This document shows positions 9,966 through 23,932 of a stretch of DNA of 42,816 nucleotides, piece after piece. The stretch lies in NCBI GenBank assembly GCA_003667245.1, contig RCNN01000272.1:1-42816 (forward strand), in the 5' to 3' direction. How positions within the stretch are numbered: position 1 is the first letter of the stretch; each line of letters opens with the position of its first letter. The position numbers and the translations under genes are program-made. The stretch is from Heterostelium multicystogenum. Its lineage: Eukaryota; Evosea; Eumycetozoa; Acytosteliales; Acytosteliaceae. Below the pieces are notes generated by a model. That model was not told the DNA's origin, made no database searches, and saw nothing but the letters and a program-made list of their open reading frames with translations.

Positions 9966-12900
9966 ATGTCTGAAGATATTACACCAGCTGATAGAAGTAT
10001 GTGTCGTTTTGTACTCTATAGTTTATTCTACCACTATTCAAACAACAACTACTAACACCATTCGATTCTCACCCCCTTTGTTCTTTATGTGTAGAGGTTG
10101 TAAATGCATTGCTATCTCAAAGAAACCAAGAGGCGATATACTTGGGTATCGGTGACAAGATTAGTAAAAAGAAGAATAAGAAGCCAAGCAAGAGAATCAT
10201 CTTGATCACAAAGCATCGTATCATCTATATCAAACCTGGACAACCAAAGATTAAGAAGGACTGCCATCTTCTCGATATTTTAGAGATTAGAAGTTCAAAT
10301 TCATCCGAAGTAAGATTGCTCGTCAACTGAAAACATGATGATCAATTTCGAAATATTAACCTAATTGATTAATTGATTGATTTGATTGATTGAACATTAT
10401 CAATAGATCATTGTCATTACAAAGACATTCTCATATGGATTGATTCATCCAAAGGCAGATGATATCATTACAGCTTTTAGATCAACATTTAGTCTAACAT
10501 TCTCTGGATGTCCTGAGGATTCATTTTTCAAATTGGATGTAAAACCATCTTCAAGATTAATTGATTTACCAACTAAAGGTATGTTGATCGCGATATCGGT
10601 TGTTGGGGCTTGAAGAGCAGTTGTTATTAATCACAGTATCATATTATACTAGATCTTTCCATGTGGTGGATTTGTTGAATCTTATGTATCACTATGCAAT
10701 CTCCATGCCACTCCTGTCAGAGATGACATCTGCTGGGACATGGCCAACATTGTCTCTGTTAGAGGAATTAAAACTTTCAACATGAACGAAATCGAACAAC
10801 CTATTACACCAGGTGATATCAGAGCATTGCTTGGTGCATTGAAATACAACACCTATTTCAAGAGTTTGGTACTTAATGGGTAAGTGGATATGATAGCCCT
10901 TTGCCAGATGACTATGCTAACTAATACTTTCATGTGATTTACAGATTAGCCGCCAATATGGGTAAAGACCAATTGGCTGTATTGGGTGATACATTGAAAA
11001 CAAATTCAACTATAGAGGATTTATCATTGAACAGTCTTGGTATGAAGGGTGACACCATTCCAATCATTGCAATGACTTTGCAAAACAACAAGAACATTGG
11101 TTTGACATCTATTGACCTTTCGAATAATCCATTCGAAGACAAGGGTATGCTTGCATTTGCAAACTACATTGGTGCTACACCAAGAGGTATTGCTAGCTTG
11201 AACTTTTCAAATTGTAACATGGGAAAGGCTGGTATCGTCGCCTTGGCCAATGCCTTGAAGAAGAATGTAAAGATGTCACCAACTCTCTCCTATCTCGATC
11301 TCTCAAATAACAAGATGGATGCTGATGGTTCCGCTGCACTCTCTGCATTCCTTGCAAGTCCAAATTCATTGAAAACTCTTAATCTCTCCAACACCTACCC
11401 AACAATGGAGACTATTGTCGGTGCTCTTGTTAGAGGATGTCTCGAACTAAGACACCTTGACATCTCTGACAATCGTCTTACTAAGAAGGAAGTTGTCCAT
11501 CTCGTACGTTTCATTGGTGCCTCTTCAACCTTGAAATCTATCAACCTCAACAACACTAAGATTCCAGTTGAAAAATCTCAAGGAAGTAGTTGTTGCCATT
11601 ACATCAAATCTCTATCTTCAAGAAATAGTTTTAGAATCAAAGGTAACAATCGAATGTAAATTGCATTTGTATATATTGATGATAATTAATGCTTATGTAT
11701 TTTCAGAACAATGATTTAGGTATTGCAGGTGCAAGAATGTTGGCTTCTTTAGCCGATAAGATTCCAAACATTCGTACATTAGATTTATCTGAGAATGACT
11801 TTGGAGACGAAGGTGTTTCAGTTATTTGTGAGGGATTCTGTCAAAAATACCTCTGTCAAGAAATTGGTTTTGAATGGTAATTTCAAAGTATCAAAGACTA
11901 AATCCAGATCTGCTTCAATCGAGAGTGTTATCAACCTTTTGGAGGCTGCAACACCATTGGAAGCACTTCACATTACCAACGGTACAAGCAAATCACAGCT
12001 CAAGAATGATTTGCTACCATTCATCTATGCGTTGGCTACCAACGATACACTGATCGATCTCGATATATCTGGACACCAAATGGGTAACAAGGGTGCAATT
12101 GCTCTTGGTAAAGCCTTGCAAACTAACAAGGCACTCCAGACTTTGGTTTGGGATGAAAATCAAACTGGTGTTGCAGGTTTCGCTGGTCTAGCAATTGGTC
12201 TCGAGAGAAATCTTACATTGAAGAATATGCCAAAGCCATTGCTCGATATTACAAAGGCTTACAATGAAAACCCAGTTAAGCTTTCTCAATTGATTAAGGA
12301 AATCGATCATTTTATTAATCGTAACCAATCACCATTGAGATCATTCGACAATGCTACTGGTAGTAACATTGGAGGAGCCAATCTTTCATTCTTGGCCTCC
12401 GGTCAACAACAAAACATTGAAAAGCTCCTCAACAAGGTCAAGTCTATTGGAAGAAAGGCAACTGACCCAGAGCATCTTGTAATCATCAAGGATGCCGAAA
12501 ACACTGAAAAGGTTATTGGTGGATTGCATCTTGTTAAGGAGGCCGTCCATGCATCACTTGAGGTAGAGTTGAATCAAAAATTGAAGGAGTTTGTAAATGT
12601 TGCTGTGGATGTTATCAATCAAAAGAAGACAGAGATGATGCAACAAATCTTACAGACTATGCAAGGTACCTTCAAGTCAATCGACCAACAATCCTACAAA
12701 CGTTTAGCAACAGGTATTCAATTTGGAGCTAAGGATGTTGATGAATCATGTATTGAAGAGACATTGGTTAAGGGTGCTGGAGCTGAAATGAGTAACAAAG
12801 TACACGAATGTTTCCTCTCTTCACTAGACATTGCATCAGATTACACCTATGAAAAGATTGGACTTGGATTGGAATCTGTCTTCCAGGATTTGATTCGTGA

Positions 12901-13615
12901 GGAAGAATACAGTCAACGTGAACATGTTGAAGCTGAAGTCACACCAACACCAACCCCTACCAAAGTCCCAATGGCTACAGTCGAGAAACCAAGACCAACC
13001 ACACCAACTCCAGATCAACAGTCTGCAGTATCCGCACCAGCAACTCCTGTTAGCTCTGCTCCAATAGCAACACAAAACACACCCGCTTCAGCTCCAGCCA
13101 CACCCACATCATCAACTCCACCATCAAATCAACCACCCCAACCACCAACCAGAACTGGTGCTGCTGCTCCACAACCACCACCACAAAATGCCAAACCAAC
13201 TTCACCAGAAGTTGCTCCCGGACAACCAACAACTGGTCCAACATTCAAACCAGGAATTAAGGTCAATGTCAATCCAGCTTTGGCTGGTGCTATTGCCAGA
13301 AATATTGGAGGTGGAGGTGCACCCCCACTTAGAAAACCTGCCGCCCCAGCTCCTGCCCCAGAGCCAACTACTACATCTGCCCCAGAGCCAGCCAAACCAA
13401 AACCAGCCGTTGCCCCAAGAACAGCTCCAGCAGCATCAAAACCAACTTCCACTCCATCAAAAGATCCAAAGGGCAAGCCATCCGGTGTCACAGGTGATAT
13501 TTCAGCAGTTCCAGAGAGTGATGCACCTGAACTCACTCACATCACCAAGTCAAGACCACAAGTTGCTCATAAGAGAAAACCACCAACCAGAAGACCAAGA
13601 CCACCAACCGAGTAA
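9966..13615 (+). CDS. CARMIL, leucine-rich-repeat regulator of actin capping protein
   Basis: Scaffold linking capping protein, Arp2/3 and myosin I at actin-rich cortex. Exons: 9966-9996, 10095-10309, 10407-10578, 10653-10879, 10945-11642, 11707-13615, giving about 1080 residues, the size of amoebozoan CARMIL. Order: a PH-like N-terminus (K-P-S-K-R-I-I-L-I-T-K-H-R-I-I-Y-I); at least ten LRRs of the RNH1 type (L-D-L-S-N-N-K-M-D, L-D-I-S-D-N-R-L, L-D-L-S-E-N-D-F-G-D-E-G); a helical dimerisation region (about 700-830); a long Pro/Thr/Ala linker; a verprolin-like segment (G-I-K-V-N-V-N-P-A-L-A-G); and at the extreme C-terminus LTHITKSRPQVAHKRKPP, which fits the capping-protein-interaction motif LxHxTxxRPx(n)RxPP. 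Frame breaks: one extra A near 11570 and near 11845 (each an A5 run), and a one-base phase mismatch across the third intron. Confidence 0.93.
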
Positions 13616-13736
13616 AATAATAGCTAGATTACTAGTTCACATATAATAAATAAAAACTCGTAGATTAAATAATTGTAATACTATAAATTAAGTTGCTGTT
13701 TAAAATAATATGTGAATTTTAATTTCTCTGTGTTGT
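13616..13736. terminator. Compact convergent 3' region shared by CARMIL and ATR
   Basis: Only 121 bp separates the CARMIL stop from the ATR stop on the opposite strand. It contains AATAAA at about 13647 on the plus strand plus A/T runs, so both poly(A) sites must lie within this interval or in the neighbouring gene. The two 3' UTRs probably overlap. Confidence 0.5.
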
Positions 13737-16700
13737 TTATAAATAAGCAGCCCAACCATGGTACATATCTGCCAGATTTTTGATATCAGTAGCTTCTTGA
13801 ATTAAGCTTGAAACTTGACTTTCAATTGAGAGAGGCATTCCAGTATCTGACTGAAGACCTTGGAGTTCCCTATTGATATTGCTGATAATTTCAACTGCTT
13901 TATCACTCTTCTTCCACTCAATCAATGGGTCATAAATGAATGTCTCCAACAAACTTAAAAGTGCTTCTCTATTTGTTCTCAATAATCTGAGAGTATGCTC
14001 ACAGGTGATTCTGAATGCGCCTTCGACACCACAAACACCAAAAGCATCGACCATATTGGCAGTTAAACGGAATGGTACCTTCTCTGGCACTTGGAAGGTC
14101 TTTCCTTTCCAGAAGACACAGTTGATATCCACATGCAGGCATTCACCATTTGTACTATCATAGAGGATATTTTCTCCGTGTCTGTCTCCCAAACCAATGA
14201 CTGCTCCAACCATTGAACAAACAGCTGTGGTACGGATATAGTTGGTTCTTGCCTCAAGCCACATTGCTGGTTCTGGGAAATTATTTAAGAACCACTTGTA
14301 GAATACTGGTGGAGTATATGGCAGGATGTGTTTGGTTAAGATCTCTAATCTTGTCCATTTCTTTTGGTTTTCAGGCGCATAGAGTTCTCTGATTCTGGTC
14401 GAATTTGGGAAGTTTGGATATGGGGCATATAGATCCATAATGATGTTTCTTAAACCAACTACATTTGGCACCCATTCAATTAATCCAGATTCTTCAGTCA
14501 GTGGAACAACGGAATATGTACGAATTAAAAGTCTTCTCCTTCTGCAATCTGGATCTTTACGGAGTAACTTGTTGATCATGGTACTGAATTCCATAATTCT
14601 ACTATCTTTACGAAGATCATCTTTGGGCTTGACCAAAAACAGATGGTGTTGTCCAGTTGAGCCAATCATTGTGATCTTCTTTGGCTTTTGCATAGATGGC
14701 ATTACATCAATTTTATCCTCGAATGACTGAATTGTGGGAATGTTTGGATCTGAAATAACAGTGTTTTCCTCTGCTAAACCGAATGAAGGGTTCGGAGGAT
14801 TAAAGTTTGATTGTATTGGGACCATGACATTGAGGTTCTTCATTGAAGCCAACTCTTTGAAATGGGAAGACATACTCAATTTAACTTTCTTTGGGGGGTC
14901 ATAGTCACCAAGAGCAACCAAGCAATGTAATAATCTAAGAATCTCATCATGACGTTTGATGGAAGCAACATCCTTGCATGCCTTCTCAAAGCATTTCTTT
15001 GCACGTTCACTTCTTGATTGTTCCTTTGATTTGAGCAAAGATACAATGATCCAATTGGCCTGCAATGGGTATGCTACCAAACCTTAACTATAATTGTCTC
15101 TAAAATTTCCCAAGTTGCAGGATATTTATGGTTGATTCTAGAGATTAGTTGTGGGAAGAAAGTAAGCCAAAGGAAAGTAGGGATTTTGGCTTCTACTTCT
15201 GCAATCTTTTGTTTCAATTTCTTTATCTTTTGATCTAAGGTTTTCTTTGGCTATGTTGATTATATAATGTTAATTAAATGTTATTAACTAGTATCTGTGA
15301 AGTTTTATACATACATTTTGCTTGTATTTGGGGAATGCTATTTTGTAGTCAGCAATAATATCACTGTTTTCTAGTTGGGTTGTTCCATATTCAGTCCAAA
15401 CAGTAATGAATCTAGTCAAAGAATGATAAACATAATTGCTGTCAAATTCCAATGATAGTGCGTATGAAGTCAATATCTTCTTTACATATTTTGTTAGAAT
15501 AACAGGATTAACCATTGATTTGTTACCGAAATGGTGGAGATTGGTTCCATTCTTTTTCATGCTGGATAAAACTGAATCATAAAACTTTCCTAGGTAGAAT
15601 AAACCCTTTTCCCATCTAAATAGCATATTGGTTAATGAATGCTAATCAAGATATTGTATTTATACTTACTTAAAATCTGCTGCTTTTTCGAAATGGACTA
15701 GGAGTTCGGAGTGAGATGATCCACATTGTTGCTTCCATTTTGCAAGAAGAAGATGTATTTTAACAGATAGTGGATCATCAACGTTTTTATCTTTGGCACT
15801 GGATTGGGTTGGTTGTAGCTTCGCCTCCTGAGAAAGAATGTTGATTGCTTCATTGGTCTGTCCTCTTGCTACACATAGTTTTGCTTTTTCGATGAGATAG
15901 GATTTATCCTCTATTATCTTGGGAGAAAGCAATGCGTTGAGGGCATTTGCAAACTTTCTTTCGTGACGAGAATACTTGGCAATCTGTATCAGATTGTTGC
16001 TGATCTCTTGTCTTTGGTCGAATATCTCAGAAATAACCCTGTGGACAGTGAGTATGGGTTCTCTTATCTTTGTGAGTGGTTGGACCAATTTGAATCGATC
16101 ACTCAGTTGTTCGAAGACATTTGCTGTTTCATCTTTGTTATTGAGATTCCAACTTATTTCAATATCTCGAAGTATATGCAACTGTGTTAAATAAGGATAG
16201 CAACGATGCAGTGAGTCCAAACTTGCAGCTGACAAGTATTGGGTCAAGTCCTCTCTTGCTTGATTGAGATGTTTCTTGAAATCCATCTCATTCCTATGAT
16301 AAAGTGCCAACAATATTTGACCAATCGATACCTCAAAGTTTGGTTCATAGGGCTCCTGGAGAATTGTATCAACCATGTCCCATTTTGATAGTCTCCATGC
16401 TGCCTGTATGGCAAGTGAATTGAATTTGCTGATTGGGTTGGGTTCATCAATGTTAGAGCTGACATTATTTTCTTTCTTGAATCCCTCAGACAGAGTTAAG
16501 ACAGTATCATAATAGCCCAGATGGAACATTGACTTGAGTTTACCAAGTTTAAGAGTACTGTCAGTCGGGTCGGCGGTAGAGGCGCTTGTATAGTAAAGGA
16601 ATGCATTATCCCAGCTACCATTGCTCTCAAACTCGATGATTTTCTCTTTGACCGATGATTTTGTTCTCAGAGCTGACAGACCAGCTAAACTATCTAAATC

Positions 16701-19700
16701 GTTCAAGCCATGGTATATCTTGAATAAGTAAGGTAGATTTTGATTTAATACAACCTCCTTAGATTGACTAAAAAGTAACTGTGTAAGTAGATAGATGTAG
16801 TCATTTGGATGAGGTTACTTACTCAGTCATTGCTTGTCTAATATGGGTTTCAATTTGCATCAAAGATATAGAGAGGGCACCACATCTTTGAGAGGCGGTT
16901 GACAAAAGAGTCTGTGGGATGGAGGAGAGGAAGCTATCGATTAGGCTAATCATATTCTTTGATTTGGCTTGTTCATTCTTTTTCTTTTTGTTGTCAATCC
17001 ATTTGCTGAGAGAGTTTAAAATTTCAAAGATACGTTGGGTACACATCTGGCCATTCTCTGACAGGTCGGTATCTTTATTCAACACCTCCAAGACCTCAAG
17101 TTGGATGGAGTTGATATCATCCTGCACTCCAAATTCAAAAACATTGATAATTAAAAGAGGTAATAAATAATGGCAAATCTTCATGTCCACTTTAATGATT
17201 CCACTGGAAAGATATTCAGGTTAGTTAAATAGATAGTGGTCCAGAATTATGTATATTATACATACCGACAAGCTGTAAATATTGGGGCATTTGGACCATG
17301 TGTTTTAGAGAGAAGATCTGATACCCAGCTAATAAGCCAAGTCTTGTATTTGGTTTTTGGTGCAAAATAGGGTGAGGTTCCTGTTTGTATTTTGTTGGTG
17401 GATTCATTTAGACTGTACTCTGAAGTGAGGTATGGGAAGATGATTTCCTTGACTTCTGGAGTAAAATGGTCCCAAAGATCTTTGCCTTCAGCAGTCTGGT
17501 TGACTTCATTGCAACCGCAAATTTTGAGAATCTCTTGAATTGCATAACCAGCTCTGTCTTGTGGATTAGAGTTATTTGATGAACAAACAAGCTTCGTAAG
17601 GTACTCAACAATTAAGTCATAGGCAATAGCAGTTCGGTTCTTCTCTTCAAAGACATCGTTACGTAGCTTAAAATTGAATCGTTCTGGATCAATTGCACCA
17701 ACTTCGCCCAAACACTCGGTGATTGCCACTTGGACCTTGTCAAGTGAGTCACGACATCCAATCAGGAGTGACTTGATAAGGTCAGATATAATTGGGGCAT
17801 CTTCACAAATGGCCTTGTTGATCTCCAGTCGATTGTCGCGCAGTACTTTCTGGAGTCGTTTGAATACACTCATTCTGACATCTGAAGACTCATTACCAAA
17901 GAGTTGGATTAACTGGGATATCTGTGTTTTTAGATCAGTCTTTCGCGTGTACTTTCCTAGTACCACCATGATTCTGTCTAGAGGCAAAAATGGAATTGTA
18001 TGGAAATAAGGATGGAGTTGCGATTGCTTCTCGATGATTAGATAGTCGAGAATTGGAATTGCTTTTTCTGGATGAGAGGAAACAAGAGGCCAAACGGCAA
18101 AAACTATCTGATTAAGAATTGGACCAACCGAGTTGATATCGAGGAGCTTTACAAAAGTAAACCAAATTTCGATTGACATCTCTTCGATGGGCTTGTTCAG
18201 TGCAGACTTTAAGAATGCCATGATCTTGGGACGGAATCGATTTACTGCACCACCCATCAGCTTGAGAAGTGAGTGGAAAGCACGCATCATGTTTTCTTTT
18301 TCTGATGCTGACTTGTTGGTTTCTTTGTCGGCACCTGTCTTGCCTGTCATGATCTTATTAAAGTAGTTCATGGCACCGAGGAAATGCTTCATGAGGAAGA
18401 GCTCGAAGGATGCGACCTGGAGTGCTGGTGATACGCTTTGCAAATTAAATGCCAAATCTAGTGCAAACTTGGCTTGGACCATCTTGGAAGGGTCGCCTAG
18501 ATTCAGAATCAATTTGTAGTAGAACTTTAGATTGACCAACTCAATGATATCTTTGATTTCTCGCTTGGTGAAGTCTGTCAAGAATGTTAGAGCTGCCGAA
18601 AGTTGAAGGTTATCCAGCGAAGACATGAGAATATGCTCCAGCACCAAATGCAAATGGTTGAGTGTGAATGATTCCACGGTTTCACATCGTTGCTGAAGTT
18701 CATTAAGAATTGCTGTATTTTGCTTTGCAAAAAGTGTCGGCAGAATCAGCTTCAGAGTTGTTTTGTCATTGATAAACTCAACCAACTCTATCTTCAAAAC
18801 TCGGGTGGTAAACTCCTGAAGCACCGTAATGTTTTCCTTGATGTGATCGATGATGACAGGGTAAAGTTTAGGGGCCAAGCTCTTAATGAGGGACTGTGGA
18901 TTGGTTGACTTTTTACGAGCAATTCTGCTCAGAATATCATTTGAAAGCAAGCACAAATGAGAGGACTTTCCAAAGCAATCGATTATATTGCACACAATCA
19001 CCAAGAAGTAATCTGTATCTACTTGCACCAGCTTAGCAATCTTTTCAAATAGTTTTAGAATCGAAATCAATAGATCTTCATTATCCATATCCCAAATGGT
19101 TTTCAAATGTCTAAATAACGAGGTCAATATCAACTCCTTTGATGCCTAAATTAAGATCAAATTGATGGATTAGATTAGGGTAATTGAATGAACCGAGACA
19201 TGCATTTTTACATACGGGTGAAGGACTCTGTTTGATCATTGAAACTATTACCTTGATGATGGAATTCCTGACCACTTCATTGGGGTCCGTTAAGTATGGT
19301 TTGAAATAGTTGGTGCAGCAGTATTCTATGTTCTCTTCATCGAAAGAGAAATGACCAAGCTGTCGCTCAAAGGAGAAAGAGAGATACAAGCTTTTGATAT
19401 GAGAAGGTATACTCTCTGCAAGAAGTTGTTTGAAAGTAGAGTTGATTACTCTCTGGTTTCTGACAGTGGCGGAATAATCAGAGTATTGACACTGGCATTT
19501 AGGCAGACAGAATCTGGTCAAAATTTGCCTATTGACGAGGAGTGGGTCCAACTTAAATTGTTTCAACTCTACTTTCATTGAGTCATTTATAATTATCTCT
19601 TTGCTTTCGTGGCCACTTTGATTGGATTCCAAAGAATTAGTTGCCACGTTGTTACCACTTTTGCCAACTGTCAATGACTTCAAATGATTACTCTTTATAC

Positions 19701-21854
19701 AGTGAAGATTTCCAGCAATCATTGAGAGGACTTGAAGGTATTCGTATGGAATGGGTTTGTCATTGTTTGTCGAAGAGAGGAATTTGTCTAATGTTGCCAA
19801 AGTTGGGTTGATTAAAGAGTCATTGTTTTGTTTGTCAAGAGATACCAAATTCACTAAGAACAGCGGAATCAGTGCCAAAAAATCTGCACCATATGGAGGC
19901 TTCTGGTTGCTTTCGACAATGTTCTTTAGTGTTTGTTGAAATATTTCCTTTCGTTCGTCGGCGTAGTAACAAGCAGGAGTCCATGCTAAATTGGTCAAGC
20001 AGTAGTGCTTCATAAGCTGAAATTCATTGGTATCTTTCAGTTTTTCAAAGATTTGAGAATTATACCAAGGAATGAAGGACAATTTGAAAATACAGTCCAA
20101 TGTGAATTTATACTGGCTTCCAATCGATGATGCCATCAGGATGTTTGGATGGACCACACCGGTAATAACGGTCAGACACAAAGAGAGGGACTCGTTGAGC
20201 ACTGGCAAAAGTGTTGGCTCAACTTCTTTTTTGGAAGTGATAAATTTGTAGAGCTGGCCAATATGATTGATGAAAAGCTCCAACAAATCTCGCTGGAACT
20301 CATTGTTACCAGTACATATTCTAAAGACTGTACTGAATGTAATTATAAAGCTGTTTAATGATGGAGTTTGTTGAAGTTGTGAATTTTCCTGAGGATTGAA
20401 GGTTTGGACCAATTGAATCAGTTTGTTTATAATATAACCTGCAAATTGGGTTGTGCTGCTGTTATTCTCAAGGTGGATCTGTTACTTTTCTGAAACATTC
20501 GACAAGATTACATTGCAGAGATTGATCTGAGAGGAATGGGATTAAATTTACAATTGATTTATGAGATGGTTGTGATATCAACAATATCCTATGATATAGC
20601 TCTAGCATAGATTTCTTCAGGGGTTGAGTTAGTAAATGGTGGGCGTGGAGGTGAGTGGAGGCTAACTTACTTTAACTGATAAATATTTTGAATTTGATAA
20701 GACTAAAGGTGTAAGCTGAACAATTTTTTCACCAAACAAAAATAGTTGATTGTCACTGAAAATAGATGATACCAATTTGATTGCCCTTGATAGATTCGTT
20801 TCGAAAGCTTGATCTTTGGTCACAAATGTCAACTGTGCCAAATTGATAAGTGAATCCAATAGGTCCTCGTATAAACCTGCTGGACATTGGTAGTCTTTTA
20901 AAAATATACATAATGTTTGAAGAGTGGACTGTGAAGTTAAACGATAATCAAGGATGTTAGTTGCCATTAGCAATACAATCATATGAATATACATACAGAA
21001 AGTAACTTTACATCATGAAAGTTGGACTTTAATATATAAGCAATGGTAAACCAATAAGGTGTGATAACTTCCGAGAGGAACTGAGATCTTGACTCAAATA
21101 TATATGCTACAACTTGTTGAAGTCCGCTCATCAATGACTCTATCATCTCAAATGAAGTCAGGGTGATGAGAACTCCGTCGAAAACATCTGGTGTCTGTCC
21201 AACATTGCCAATTTTGCTGTCTTGTTGTGATAATTGTGGGTATTGGTCTGCGTTGGGATTGTTGCTGCTGTTTGCCTTTAGAACATCGGCGTCTAAAAAT
21301 GAAATCGATTTGGTGTTTGTGGTAGATGAAAGTTCATTGTATGTCTTGAGAAGTATGGGAAATTGAATGGAATCGCGCTGCTCATAGATCTCCTGAATGT
21401 CTTGGAATATGTAGAGTGTTTTCGTGCATGAAGATTGAGATCAGGTTGAGGTCATTCACCATTAGAATGAGGACGGCGCGAATCGTTGCAACCAAGTTTT
21501 CCATCAGCTGAGCATCTTTTACATGTTTTTTCACTTGAGAGAAACGGGATGAGTTTGAAGAGGTAGAATCCACTGTCGCCGATACACTGTCCACTCGGCA
21601 GACGCTGGATCATCAGATTGATCAGCTGAATGATTTCATTGACATCTTTGACAGAGCCATTCGCCAGAAGATGAGTAATTTACGAGCTCTGGCAGCAGAG
21701 ACCTGATCTGTGCGACTTGTTCGACGTGTTTCTGACTGAGTTTTACATTGTGGTGGAGTCCGCTGCTGTTGCTGTGATGGTGATGATCGCCCCGAATGCC
21801 ACTCATCTGCTCGACGATCGTGACCAAGAGTAGATATGATTTGCTCTTTGTCAT
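13737..21854 (-). CDS. atr1: ATR checkpoint kinase (PIKK family)
   Basis: Large Ser/Thr kinase of the PI3K-related family that, with an ATRIP partner, senses RPA-coated ssDNA and stalled forks. The 8.1-kb locus encodes about 2,600 residues, the usual ATR length. Visible in order: helical N-terminus; the UME region (F-G-K-S-S-H-L-C-L-L-S-N-D-I-L); E-C-L-G-E-V-G-A-I-D-P-E-R-F; FAT domain with A-A-W-R-L-S-K-W-D; then the kinase with Q-K-P-K-K-I-T-M-I-G-S, F-L-V-K-P-K-D-D-L-R-K-D, catalytic G-L-G-D-R-H-G-E-N-I-L, metal-binding V-D-I-N-C, and FATC ending L-A-D-M-Y-H-G-W-A-A-Y-L. Introns read cleanly at 20996-20929, 20670-20527, 19215-19146, 17265-17204, 16822-16768, 15669-15616 and 15314-15251. 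Single-base breaks lie near 21680, 21528, 21420 and 15085, and an in-frame TAA at 20484-20482. The kinase domain itself is intact. Confidence 0.95.
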
Positions 21855-22082
21855 TTAAGATGTGGAGTATTAAAAACCATAAAGATATAATTATATATGT
21901 ATATATTATTAAAGAAAAGATAAATTAAGATATGAAAAATGAAAATGAATACACTTAAAACATTGCAAGATCTTCATTCATTCTTTGATTTTTTATAATT
22001 TCTTCGAAAATTTTATATTTTAAAGTGTGTTAATTTAAAAAATTTACAATTTATTGAGTGTGGTTGAATTGATGGATTGGAA

Positions 22083-22505
22083 TTACCAAAACTCTTCTTT
22101 TACAACCAATCCGTCGGAATTCCACTCTTGGATAGCCCATTGAGTCTTCTTAATGTTGTTTCCACCATAGGTGAAATCCATGTACATTTCATATGCACTA
22201 TTATTTCCATCAACCAAAATTTTTAAAAACTATTATTATTATTTAATGAATAACTTTAGTATCAAAATATTAATTATTAAATACAAATCTTTTTATTTAC
22301 CTTTTGCTTCGTGGATGCTTGCATTCTGAACAAAAGCCTCTTCTGCTTTCCTATTTTGGTTCTTTTTCCAACTCTGTTGGTACTATCTCCTTTTTCAATA
22401 CATTACACAATCCTCTGCATAAAACTTTTCGAATATATCAAGGATCTTATTATCCTGAATTCCCTTAAGAATGGCATTTAAGTTGGCTCTAATATCGACA
22501 GTCAT
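22083..22505 (-). CDS. NTF2/SnoaL-like small protein (frame-broken)
   Basis: Small cone-fold protein of the NTF2/SnoaL-like (DUF4440-type) superfamily, found in several copies in dictyostelids; substrate or partner unknown. Exon 1 (22505 to 22301) reads MTVDIRANLNAILKGIQDNK..., then F-Y-A-E-D-C-V-M-Y, then a charged stretch and N-R-K-A-E-E-A-F-V-Q-N-A-S-I-H-E-A-K. A 71-bp intron (22300-22230, GTAAAT...TAG) follows. Exon 2 (22229 to 22083) reads L-V-D-G-N-N-S-A-Y-E-M-Y-M-D-F-T-Y-G-G and T-Q-W-A-I-Q-E-W-N, ending E-E-F-W. Total length about 115 residues, as in the family. Three single-base adjustments are required: an extra T before the TGA near 22399, one missing A near 22360, and an extra T at the exon 2 start. 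Three breaks in 115 codons leave a pseudogene possible. Confidence 0.6.
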
Positions 22506-23932
22506 TTTTAATTTTTATTATTATTATTGTTTGTTTTATTCAAGTAAGAAATGTTAAAATATATAAATATAATATTTATTTATAATTTGTTTATTATTTA
22601 TATAGTTATATAGCAAAGAATATTGGTTTAGGATATCCACAAGGTACCAACTATTTTATAATAATATCTTTTTAATATAATAAATTTTAAATCGGAAATA
22701 AAATCTAATCTCGAATCAGGACAACATTTTGCAAAATTCTGAAAACCTAAAAAAGTAAAAAAATACTATCTTGAGAAAGATGATATCAAGCGAGGAACAA
22801 GAGCACGATCGATTCCGGAATTAGAATTTCTTAAAGATTATATTTGAACGATCAAGTAAAATAATAGAAAATAATATGATTCATTATTGGAACTTCTAGA
22901 AAAATATTATCCAATAATCCAAAGAGAATTCTAAATAATTAGCTATCATAATACTCCCAACTTATAGCCTTTATCTTTATACCTATTGTGTACTTATTCA
23001 TCACATGGATTATACTTATCAACTTCATCGGATTATTATTAGTTATTCAAAGATAAAATATTTTGAATTCTTAAATAATTATTGATATCTATCTTTATAG
23101 TAAATCGTATTAATTTTATAATGATATCATATGAATTCAATGCAACTGATCTCGACTGCATCATATGAACGATGATAATCAATAAACTTAAGTCATTCAA
23201 TTGAATTTACTTAAAGAATTAACTAATATTATAAACATTATTTTGTTTTGTTCAATATTTATTGTGAATATGGTTTGTGTGTGTGTATATGTGTTTAGTG
23301 TTAAATTTAATGAATAGATAAATATTTTATATGCTTCACCCAGAATCAAATAAAGTAGATTCCACAATGCGGAATGAAATATAATTGAATTTTGAAACAA
23401 TCGCTTTCATCTTTATTATGATGATCTTGATATATCATGATGATTGTATAAATCAGATTTAATATATAATAAAGAAATTATTATGATAATCAATTAAAAT
23501 TAATTAATAATCTTTAAATACAACATTGCAATGGATGCTCTATTTAAACAACCTCTATTTATAAGCTATCACTTTACAACATTGTATAAATCTAATCTAT
23601 CGATTTAAAACTAACTAACTAGCTATAACTATCTAAATAACTAAAAATAACTAAATATAAAAGACATATACAATAATAATAGAAATAAAAATGAAATTAC
23701 TAGTTGTTTTTGTTATTCGTATTTGTAATTATTTCAAGGTAAATAAATACTACATTTGTATTGTACAATATTTGGTTTACTATAATAATAATAAATGATA
23801 AATGATATAGTTTCATTCTCAAAAGGATGTATGTAGTGAAGTTAGATGCTTGGGTGGAATGATGTGTACCAATATAAATGAGGTAGCAACATGTACATCT
23901 AGAGTAAACACCATTCAACAAAGATTGCCATT
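22506..23932. other. AT-rich intergenic region
   Basis: About 1.4 kb with no supported gene. ORFs at 23197-23400 and 23700-23921 (minus) are Ile/Asn/Phe/Tyr-only translations of A/T sequence with no protein-like features. Several ATGATATCAT/GATATCAT-type palindromes lie between 23100 and 23170. The last 100 bp (GTAACAACATGTACATC) is more mixed and may be the promoter of the small ORF at 23933. Confidence 0.4.

Noticed and set aside
13129..13536. Antisense ORF opposite the CARMIL proline-rich region
   Set aside because: Gly/Ala/Val-rich translation is the expected complement of Pro/Ala/Thr codons; the sense strand is a recognised gene.
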